The notes below the pieces were generated by a model. The model saw only the letters and a program-made list of their open reading frames with translations, did no database searches and was not told the DNA's origin. Positions 1-5,174 of a DNA stretch of 5,465 nucleotides are shown piece by piece. Position 1 is the stretch's first letter, and each line of letters begins with the position of its first letter. The position numbers were made by a program, and so were the translations under genes. This stretch comes from Mycobacterium sp. (lineage in GTDB: Bacteria > Actinomycetota > Actinomycetes > Mycobacteriales > Mycobacteriaceae). The stretch lies in the NCBI GenBank assembly GCA_020438915.1, contig JAGQTR010000057.1, positions 1 to 5,465 on the forward strand, given 5' to 3'.

Positions 1-1
1 G

Positions 2-679
2 CGGCGGCGCGGGGCGCGGCGGCGCTTCGATCCGCGCGCCTATCAGCCGCCGCTGAACCAACTCTTGAGCGTGCTGGATGGTCGTGACTTCGTCATAAAG
101 TGTTCCCCCGGAGTAGATTTCGCCGTTCTGCGGCAACTGGGCTTCCACGGTGAGGTGGAGGTGACCTCACTGGCGGGCAGTGTCCGCGAAGCGTGCCTGT
201 GGTCTCGCGGGCTCGCCGATACCCGCGTGCAGCGCCGCGCCACGATGCTCGACACCGGCGAACAGCTCACTGACGCCGATCCCGACAGCTGCCCAGTGGC
301 TCCGGCCGGCCGGTGGATCATCGATCCCGATGGCGCGGTGGTCCGCGCCGGTCTGGTGCGCCATTACGCGGCCAAGCACGGGCTGTGGCAACTCGATCCC
401 GACATCGCTTACCTGTCCGGTGATCGGCTGCCCGACGGCGTGCGCGGCTTCGAGGTTCTCGAGCAGGTGGCCTTCAGCGAACGTCACCTCCGCCACGCGC
501 TCTCGACGCGCGGCGTGGGAGCGGTGGAGATCCTGGTCCGGGGGGTCGACGTTGATCCCGATGCGCTGCGGTCGCGGCTTCGGCTGCGCGGCTCGACGCA
601 CCTGAGCGTGGTCGTCACCCGGCTGGGTTCCGGGGCGGCAAGCCGGGCAGCAGCATTCATATGTCGTCCGTCACGCTGA
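2..679 (+). CDS. Class I SAM-dependent methyltransferase with C-terminal THUMP-like domain, 5' partial (Rv3037c-like)
   Basis: The reading frame is open from base 2 to a TGA at 677-679. It gives 225 residues with no start codon needed inside the window, so the gene begins upstream and a TTG at 65 is not the real start. The first visible residues (RRRGARRRFDPRAYQPPL) match the stretch that follows the catalytic-site DP motif in this actinobacterial methyltransferase family. The Rossmann SAM-binding part therefore lies to the left. Later landmarks are VIKCSPGVDF (visible residues 31-40), the GSVREACLWSRG strand (59-70), GEQLTD (86-91), and a THUMP-like C-terminus with DGAVVRAGLVR (110-120), LWQLDPDIAYL (128-138) and VRGFEVLE (147-154). 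THUMP-like domains usually suggest RNA binding, yet the M. tuberculosis homologue sits in the MGLP cluster and has been proposed as a sugar methyltransferase. The substrate cannot be decided here. Family assignment is fairly sure; function is not. Confidence 0.85.
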   Translation, partial: RRRGARRRFDPRAYQPPLNQLLSVLDGRDFVIKCSPGVDFAVLRQLGFHGEVEVTSLAGSVREACLWSRGLADTRVQRRATMLDTGEQLTDADPDSCPVAPAGRWIIDPDGAVVRAGLVRHYAAKHGLWQLDPDIAYLSGDRLPDGVRGFEVLEQVAFSERHLRHALSTRGVGAVEILVRGVDVDPDALRSRLRLRGSTHLSVVVTRLGSGAASRAAAFICRPSR

Positions 680-688
680 GTGGACACG

Positions 689-694
689 TACCCT
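689..694 (+). promoter_or_regulatory. Candidate -10 element (TACCCT) upstream of the secreted-protein gene
   Basis: TACCCT fits the mycobacterial TANNNT -10 pattern and would start transcription near base 700, leaving a leader of roughly 45 nt before the ATG at 745. No convincing -35 hexamer is visible, which is common in mycobacteria. The gene could equally be read through from the methyltransferase 65 bp upstream. Short motif, weak evidence. Confidence 0.25.
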
Positions 695-716
695 GGCATC
701 AACCGCGCCGTGACCC

Positions 717-730
717 GATCGGCGCCGATC
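717..730. repeat. 14-bp perfect palindrome GATCGGCGCCGATC
   Basis: Bases 717-730 read identically on both strands. The palindrome lies in the 65-bp gap between the methyltransferase stop and the secreted-protein start, four bases ahead of the AAGGA ribosome binding site. As DNA it could be a dimeric regulator site. As RNA it could form a short hairpin (5-bp stem, 4-nt loop) next to the ribosome binding site. Neither role is shown, and GC-rich genomes carry chance palindromes. Confidence 0.45.
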
Positions 731-733
731 ATT

Positions 734-738
734 AAGGA
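734..738 (+). promoter_or_regulatory. Ribosome binding site for the DUF3298 secreted-protein gene
   Basis: AAGGA lies 6 nt before the ATG at 745. It supports that start, which also gives a complete signal peptide. Confidence 0.75.
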
Positions 739-744
739 CGGCCG

Positions 745-1461
745 ATGCGCATTCTTGCCGCTGCTGTGTTGGCTGCCGGTGTCGCGACGGGCTGGGCTGC
801 CGCCCCGGTAGCCGCGGCCCAGTCAGCCTGCGCAGACCTGGGAGGCACGGTCGACGCCGAGAAGGTCTGTCGGGTGCACGTCGAGAACCCCACCTACCGG
901 CTGGACTACGTGTTCCCGGCTGACTATCCGGATCAGCAGGCTCTGACCGCGTATCTGACGCAGACCCGCGACGGCTTCGTCAACGTCTCGGGCATGCCGG
1001 GGTCGTGGAATCTGCCCTACGTGCTCGACGGTAGAGGGACGGCCTACCGGTCCGGCCCCGAGGACGGCGGCACCCGCAGCGTGGTGTTCGAGGTCTATGA
1101 AAACGTCGGCGGTGCGCATCCCCAGACCTGGTACAAGGCCTTCAACTGGGATGTCGCCAACCAGGCTCCGATCACCTTCGACACGTTGTTCAAACCCGAC
1201 ACCAACCCGTTGGACGTGATCTTCCCGATCGTGCAGTCCGATCTGTCCAAGCAAATGGGCGTTGACGCGATGATTTCCCCTGCTGACGGACTGGACCCCG
1301 CGAAATACCAGCAGTTCGCGATCACCGACGATTCGGTGATCTTCTTCTTCGGACAGGGCGAGATCATGGCCGGCGCCGGGGGAGCGATGCAGGCCAGGGT
1401 CCCGCGCAGCGCGATCGCACCGTTGCTCGCCCTACCCGATTACGCCGGGCCGAATCCGTAA
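745..1461 (+). CDS. Secreted DUF3298/MPT64-like protein (Rv3036c/TB22.2-like)
   Basis: This is a 238-residue exported protein starting at ATG with a well-spaced AAGGA. Residues 1-25 form a Sec signal peptide: MR, a hydrophobic alanine-rich core, and an AAA at 23-25 before Q26, the likely cleavage point. The mature protein would be about 213 residues. Two cysteines, C29 and C42, just after cleavage, probably form a disulfide. The rest resembles the MPT64/TB22.2 family, with a C-terminal DUF3298 (RsiV-like) region around 140-230 that includes ITFDTLFKP (143-151) and the FAITDDSVIFFFGQGEI stretch (191-207). From memory, the M. tuberculosis homologue TB22.2 is a secreted or cell-wall protein with reported esterase activity; no catalytic triad can be assigned by eye. 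It follows the methyltransferase on the same strand after 65 bp, and its last 22 bp overlap the convergent lipoprotein gene. Confidence 0.88.
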   Translation: MRILAAAVLAAGVATGWAAAPVAAAQSACADLGGTVDAEKVCRVHVENPTYRLDYVFPADYPDQQALTAYLTQTRDGFVNVSGMPGSWNLPYVLDGRGTAYRSGPEDGGTRSVVFEVYENVGGAHPQTWYKAFNWDVANQAPITFDTLFKPDTNPLDVIFPIVQSDLSKQMGVDAMISPADGLDPAKYQQFAITDDSVIFFFGQGEIMAGAGGAMQARVPRSAIAPLLALPDYAGPNP

Positions 1462-2735
1462 ACCCGTCCGTCACTGGTGGCGGTGACGATGCGCCTGTCG
1501 TGCCCGATCGACACCCCCACCGGCCATCCGGTGGCGCCGGGAAGGCGATAGCTGTTGAGCGTGTGACCATCGCCGAGGTCGAACACCACCAGGGCCATCC
1601 CGGTGTCGTCGGCCTCGTCGTCGCCGTCGGGCGCCACGGTGTAGCCCACCCCGGCAAGACTTGAGGTTGACAGCGGTGCGGTGTCGTCGCGCGTCCACAC
1701 CTCTTCGCCCCGCTCGCCGGTGTCGCGGATGGCCATCAGCCTGGCACCCGGTCCGCCGCCGGCGACGATCAATCCGTCCGGGGTGACCGACGGCGGAGTC
1801 TGGGCGAGATAGTTCAGCGGCACCGACCATTTTTCGGTGCCGTCTTCGCTGTTGAGTGCCCACAACCGCTCATCTCGGCCGTTGACGTACACCGTCGAAC
1901 CGTCCGCGGACAGTACCGGGCTGGCCAGCGGCCCGTCGCCGACAGCGTTGCTCACCCACTCGCGGGTGAGCAGCGGGGTGCGCCCCGGCCGGTACCGCAG
2001 CCCGACGAGCACCGGTTTCTCGGCGCCGGGCTCCCACAGCGTCAGCACGACGATGTTCGTCGCTCCGGAGAAGGCGGGGGCCGCGGCCACCGGGCATTCA
2101 GCGCGGGCCGAACGGCAGTCGGCGAGCCCGCGTTGGGAGTCGGTGGGGTCCAGACCGGCGACCAGATCCAGCGAGGTGCCGGTCACGGTGCCGCGGTGGG
2201 CATCGAACACCAGCACCTGGCCGAGGTGGGTGACCACCAAGAGGCTGCCCGGTGCCAGGAATCGCATCGTCATCGGCATTCCGATCACCGGGCGGCGCCA
2301 CTGGATCCACTGGGTTGTCGGAAACGACAGCACCGTTCCCGGCTGACCGACGTAGAGGTTGTCGAAGCCATCGAACAGCGGGCTGGCGATGCCCCCACCC
2401 TGAACGACCCTGGTGCACCAGCGTTGCCGCGCCTGATTGTCGATTTCCCAGACCATCAGCGAGCAACCGGCAGTGGTTTGGCCGTTGATGGCCAGCTGGT
2501 TACCGGAACCGAGCGCGACCTGGGCGGCGAGGTCGCCCTTGACCGAACGGATCCACTCCAGGCGCAACTCCTCGGCCCCGTTGACGGGCGAGTGGCTGCT
2601 GTTCTCGGCGTTTGCGTACTGGGCGGCCCAACCCGTCGCCGCCCGGGCCTGGACCCAGGAATCGGTGTTGCCGCAGCCGGCGAGCGCACCGGTGATCAGC
2701 GCCGAAGCGGTGAACGCGATGATTCCCCGGAGCAC
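1440..2735 (-). CDS. Lipoprotein with PQQ-like beta-propeller repeats (Rv3035-like)
   Basis: The chosen start is the GTG at 2735-2733, because a strong AGGAGG lies 6 nt upstream and this start yields a compact lipoprotein signal peptide. The frame stays open about 70 codons further upstream, but that stretch overlaps the divergent acyltransferase gene and looks non-coding. The product is 431 residues. Residues 1-20 are the signal sequence, with lipobox LAGC and lipidated C21, so the protein should be anchored on the outer face of the plasma membrane. The mature part carries repeated beta-propeller strands of PQQ/quinoprotein type, e.g. around 113-150 (IASPLFDGFDNLYVG, then SFPTTQWIQWRRPV) and 267-307 (ASPVLSADGSTVYVNG, then LWALNSEDGTEKW). 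Two close cysteine pairs, C91/C107 and C207/C214, could be disulfides. No catalytic residues are recognised; a scaffold or ligand-binding role is possible. It is transcribed against both neighbours, separate from the probable acyltransferase-zwf unit. Confidence 0.85.
   Translation of the reverse strand: MLRGIIAFTASALITGALAGCGNTDSWVQARAATGWAAQYANAENSSHSPVNGAEELRLEWIRSVKGDLAAQVALGSGNQLAINGQTTAGCSLMVWEIDNQARQRWCTRVVQGGGIASPLFDGFDNLYVGQPGTVLSFPTTQWIQWRRPVIGMPMTMRFLAPGSLLVVTHLGQVLVFDAHRGTVTGTSLDLVAGLDPTDSQRGLADCRSARAECPVAAAPAFSGATNIVVLTLWEPGAEKPVLVGLRYRPGRTPLLTREWVSNAVGDGPLASPVLSADGSTVYVNGRDERLWALNSEDGTEKWSVPLNYLAQTPPSVTPDGLIVAGGGPGARLMAIRDTGERGEEVWTRDDTAPLSTSSLAGVGYTVAPDGDDEADDTGMALVVFDLGDGHTLNSYRLPGATGWPVGVSIGHDRRIVTATSDGRVYGFGPA
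1469..1488 (+). terminator. Possible terminator stem-loop after the DUF3298 gene
   Basis: The sequence CGTCACTG-GTGG-CGGTGACG folds into an 8-bp stem (one G-U pair) with a 4-nt loop, beginning 8 nt after the TAA at 1459-1461. No T-run follows, so it is not a classical intrinsic terminator, but tail-less hairpins are often proposed as terminators in mycobacteria. It lies inside the 3' coding end of the opposing lipoprotein gene, so codon constraint may explain part of it. Confidence 0.4.
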
Positions 2736-2741
2736 GGCAAA

Positions 2742-2747
2742 CCTCCT
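2742..2747 (-). promoter_or_regulatory. Strong ribosome binding site (AGGAGG) deciding the lipoprotein start
   Basis: CCTCCT on the + strand reads AGGAGG on the - strand, 6 nt ahead of the GTG at 2735-2733. It fixes the start that gives the lipobox signal peptide. Confidence 0.8.
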
Positions 2748-2862
2748 GAATTTTCGCAGCGGTATACGGCATCGGCATGTCGTTGGAACCCACGTGAGGG
2801 TAACCGCTCTGCGCCGGGCGGGCAGGAGCGTGCGACCGGGGAATGTCGTGAGTCGGCTCGCG

Positions 2863-2868
2863 TAGGCT
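2863..2868 (+). promoter_or_regulatory. Candidate -10 element for a near-leaderless acyltransferase transcript
   Basis: TAGGCT matches TANNNT and ends 8 nt before the ATG at 2877. No Shine-Dalgarno sequence is visible ahead of that ATG, so the transcript may begin at or a base or two before the start codon, as many mycobacterial mRNAs do. The spacing is slightly longer than the usual 6-7 nt. Confidence 0.3.
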
Positions 2869-2876
2869 GTCCGGCC

Positions 2877-3614
2877 ATGACGACCATGTGGGGTGCGCCG
2901 CTGCACAAACGTTGGCGAGGGTCGCGCCTGCGGGATCCGCGCCAAGCCAAGTTCCTCACCGTGGCGTCACTGCAGTGGGTGCTGGCCAATCGGGCCTATA
3001 CCCCGTGGTATCTGGTCCGCTACTGGCGGCTGCTGAAGTTCAAGCTGGCCAATCCGCACATCATCACCCGCGGGATGGTGTTCATCGGCAAGGGCGTGGA
3101 GATGCAGGCCACCCCGGAGCTGTCGCAGATGGAAATCGGTCGCTGGGTCCATATCGGTGACAAGAACACCATTCGCTGCCACGAAGGTTCACTGCGCATC
3201 GGCGACAAGGTGGTGCTCGGCCGCGACAACGTCATCAACACTTACCTCGACATCGAACTGGGTGACTCGGTGTTGATGGCGGACTGGTGCTACGTGTGCG
3301 ATTTCGATCACCGGATGGACAGCATCGAGCTGCCGATCAAAGATCAGGGGATCCTCAAGAGCCCGGTGTGCATCGGGCCCGATACCTGGGTCGCGACGAA
3401 GGTGACGGTATTGCGGGGTACCAGCGTGGGGCGCGGCTGCGTGCTGGGCTCACACGCGGTGGTCAAAGGCGAGATACCGGACTTCTCCATCGCCGTCGGA
3501 GCTCCGGCCAAGGTGGTCAAGAACCGAAAGTTGTCCTGGGAAACGTCGGCGGCCCAGCGGGCGGAGTTGGCCGCAGCGCTGGCCGACATCGAACGCAAGA
3601 AGTCCGCTCGCTGA
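2877..3614 (+). CDS. Left-handed beta-helix (hexapeptide-repeat) O-acyltransferase (Rv3034c-like)
   Basis: The protein is 245 residues from ATG 2877. A second in-frame ATG at 2886 is also possible, and no start codon lies immediately upstream. Residues 1-60 are basic and aromatic-rich (WYLVRYWRLLKFKL at 44-57). From about 65 to 215 runs the hexapeptide-repeat beta-helix typical of maltose/galactoside acetyltransferases: MVFIGKGVEM, IGRWVHIGDKNTI, LRIGDKVVLGRDNVI, IELGDSVLMADWCYV, VCIGPDTWVATKVTVLRG. The CDFDHRMD segment (141-148) supplies H145, the likely catalytic base in the position of the family's conserved histidine. The end has the classic VGAPAKVVKNR (208-218) and a charged helical tail. 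Such enzymes are trimers that move an acyl group from acyl-CoA to a sugar hydroxyl. In this context MGLP glucose residues are a reasonable acceptor, but this is inference. It probably forms an operon with zwf, 18 bp downstream. Confidence 0.88.
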   Translation: MTTMWGAPLHKRWRGSRLRDPRQAKFLTVASLQWVLANRAYTPWYLVRYWRLLKFKLANPHIITRGMVFIGKGVEMQATPELSQMEIGRWVHIGDKNTIRCHEGSLRIGDKVVLGRDNVINTYLDIELGDSVLMADWCYVCDFDHRMDSIELPIKDQGILKSPVCIGPDTWVATKVTVLRGTSVGRGCVLGSHAVVKGEIPDFSIAVGAPAKVVKNRKLSWETSAAQRAELAAALADIERKKSAR

Positions 3615-3632
3615 GGATGCGACTCGTATGCA

Positions 3633-5171
3633 GTGCACACCCACCCCGTAGGTGACAGCATCTCGGAGGTGACCATCGGGATTCCTCAGACCATCTCTTA
3701 CCCCGCCACCGGCGCCCGACCCAGCAGGCGGGATGACGCTGCGCTGGCACCGCATGTCATCGTGCTCTTCGGAGCCACCGGCGACCTGGCGAAACGCAAG
3801 CTGCTACCAGGAATGTCGTATCTGGTGCAGTCGGCGCTGGCCCCCCAGATCCGTATCGTGGGCACCTCGCTCGAGGAGCTCTCCGATGACGAGTTCCGCG
3901 CTTTGGCCAAGGAGGCCATCGATGCGTTCGGCAGTCGCAGGCTGACCGAGCAGGAGTGGGAAAGCTTCGCCAGTCGGGTTTCCTATGTCGCCCAGGGCGC
4001 CGGCCCGGCGGCACTCGCTTCGGCGGTGGCCCACGCCGAGGCCGAGCTCGGACCGGACGTCCGTCGACTGCACTACCTCTCGGTGCCGCCCAACGCCGCG
4101 CGGGCGGTCATCAGCACGCTCCGGGAAGCCGACCTGGTCGACGAGTCGCGCGTGGTGATGGAGAAGCCTTTCGGTACCGACCTGGCCAGCGCGGTGGAAC
4201 TCAACGACTTCGTCCACGACACCTTCGACGAGGCTCAGATCTTTCGGATCGATCACTTCCTCGGTAAAGAAGCCGCGCAGAACATCCTGGCGTTCCGGTT
4301 CGCCAATGGCCTGTTCGAGCCGATATGGAACCGCAACTTCATCGATCACATCCAGATCGACATCCCCGAGATGCTCGGTCTGGATCAGCGCGCGAATTTC
4401 TACGAGAGCACCGGCGCCTACAAGGACATGGTGGTCACCCACCTGCTTCAGGTGATGGCGTTCGTCGTCATGGAGCCGCCGACGGCGCTGGAGCCGCGCG
4501 CCATCAGCGAGGAGAAGAACAAGGTCTTCCGCTCCATGCTGCCGATCGATGTCAACGATGTCGTCCGGGGCCAGTACCTCGGGTACCGCGAAGAGCCCGG
4601 TGTAGCAAGGGATTCCGACACCGAGACGTTCATTGCGCTGAAGGTGGGAATCGACAATTGGCGCTGGGCCGGGGTGCCGGTCTATCTGCGTACCGGCAAG
4701 CGGATGGCCGAGGGGCAGCGGATCATCTCGATCGCGTTCAAGGAGGCGCCCCGGACGATGTTTCCGCCCGGTTCCGGCGTGGGTTCCCAAGGTCCGGATC
4801 ATTTGACGTTCGACCTCGCCGACTCGTCGAAGGTCTCGCTGTCGTTCTATGGCAAGCGGCCCGGACCCGGGATGAAGCTGGAGAAGCTGTCGATGCAGTT
4901 CGCCACCCAGGAGACCGACTACAGCGATGACGTCCTGGAGGCCTACGAACGACTCATCCTGGATGCGATGTGTGGTGATCACACCTTGTTCACGACCGCC
5001 GAGGGCATCGAGTCCCTGTGGGAACGTTCAGCCCAACTGCTGCAGGATCCGCCGCCGGTGAAGATGTATCAGCAGGGAACCTGGGGACCCAACGCCATCC
5101 ACCAAATGATCGCGCCCAACGCCTGGCGCTTGCCGTTCGAACGGGAGTGGCGGGAGAAGCACATCCGCTGA
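3633..5171 (+). CDS. zwf: Glucose-6-phosphate dehydrogenase (extra paralogue within the MGLP-type locus)
   Basis: The product is 512 residues, near the family's usual length, and would oxidise glucose 6-phosphate to 6-phosphogluconolactone in the cytosol. Visible landmarks are the dinucleotide-binding GATGDLAKRK (47-56), EKPFG (177-181), the active-site signature RIDHFLGK (205-212; D207, H208, K212), catalytic base H270 in VVTHLLQ, RTGKR with K356 (353-357) and GTWGPNA (482-488). Against the Leuconostoc enzyme, the GTARQ segment that holds the NADP 2'-phosphate is GTSLE here (77-81): the arginine becomes L80 and the glutamine E81. Cofactor preference may thus differ from NADP. VRGQYLGY (311-318) and DNWRWAGVP (341-349) resemble M. 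tuberculosis Zwf1 more than Zwf2. The start is uncertain: GTG 3633 has only a distant GAGGA (3613-3617), while GTG 3669 would give 500 residues. No opcA or transaldolase neighbour is visible. Probably co-transcribed with the acyltransferase. Confidence 0.93.
   Translation: MHTHPVGDSISEVTIGIPQTISYPATGARPSRRDDAALAPHVIVLFGATGDLAKRKLLPGMSYLVQSALAPQIRIVGTSLEELSDDEFRALAKEAIDAFGSRRLTEQEWESFASRVSYVAQGAGPAALASAVAHAEAELGPDVRRLHYLSVPPNAARAVISTLREADLVDESRVVMEKPFGTDLASAVELNDFVHDTFDEAQIFRIDHFLGKEAAQNILAFRFANGLFEPIWNRNFIDHIQIDIPEMLGLDQRANFYESTGAYKDMVVTHLLQVMAFVVMEPPTALEPRAISEEKNKVFRSMLPIDVNDVVRGQYLGYREEPGVARDSDTETFIALKVGIDNWRWAGVPVYLRTGKRMAEGQRIISIAFKEAPRTMFPPGSGVGSQGPDHLTFDLADSSKVSLSFYGKRPGPGMKLEKLSMQFATQETDYSDDVLEAYERLILDAMCGDHTLFTTAEGIESLWERSAQLLQDPPPVKMYQQGTWGPNAIHQMIAPNAWRLPFEREWREKHIR
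3665..3672 (+). promoter_or_regulatory. Strong Shine-Dalgarno-like sequence inside the 5' end of zwf
   Basis: GGAGGTGA matches eight bases of the anti-Shine-Dalgarno complement and is the best such match in the window. It sits across codons 11-14 of the longest zwf frame. The in-frame GTG at 3669 is part of the motif, so it cannot be served by it. The next in-frame codons at usable spacing are ATC 3675 and ATT 3681, both rare starts. It may mark the true start or be accidental. Confidence 0.35.
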
Positions 5172-5174
5172 TGC

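Larger units (their letters stand above)
2736..2876. promoter_or_regulatory. Divergent intergenic region between the lipoprotein and acyltransferase genes
   Basis: These 141 bp must hold the start signals for both divergent genes. For the lipoprotein, TTCCAA (2788-2783) and TATACC (2766-2761) on the - strand are spaced 16 nt and would start transcription near 2754, just before the AGGAGG. For the acyltransferase, TAGGCT at 2863-2868 is a TANNNT -10 candidate ending 8 nt before the ATG. An imperfect inverted repeat, ACCC-N6-GGGT (2788-2801) around a CACGTG, lies between them. The promoter calls are pattern matches only. Confidence 0.4.

Noticed and set aside
2782..2803. SigF-like promoter (GTTG ... 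GGGTAA)
   Set aside because: The spacing of 12 nt is well short of the 15-17 nt expected for SigF promoters.
2133..2876. Open frame extending about 248 codons upstream of the acyltransferase ATG
   Set aside because: It runs antisense through the lipoprotein gene and gives low-complexity H/R/G/P-rich sequence with no family resemblance; the acyltransferase similarity begins only after 2877.
2736..2945. Upstream in-frame extension of the lipoprotein gene (about 70 extra residues)
   Set aside because: It would bury the signal peptide, overlap the divergent acyltransferase gene, and ignore the AGGAGG placed 6 nt before the GTG at 2735.
3617..3655. Short 12-codon ORF starting ATG between the acyltransferase and zwf
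   Set aside because: No ribosome binding site at proper spacing and no attenuator-like structure seen; one cysteine and two arginines are not enough to call a leader peptide.
3804..4982. 392-codon open frame on the - strand opposite zwf
   Set aside because: Antisense shadow of a clear zwf gene caused by high GC at codon third positions; the translation is rich in H, R, D and V with no recognisable domain.
5133..5144. 12-bp perfect palindrome CCGTTCGAACGG near the zwf 3' end
   Set aside because: It is inside conserved-looking coding sequence (LPFERE), would give only a 4-bp RNA stem, and is easily a chance event in GC-rich DNA.
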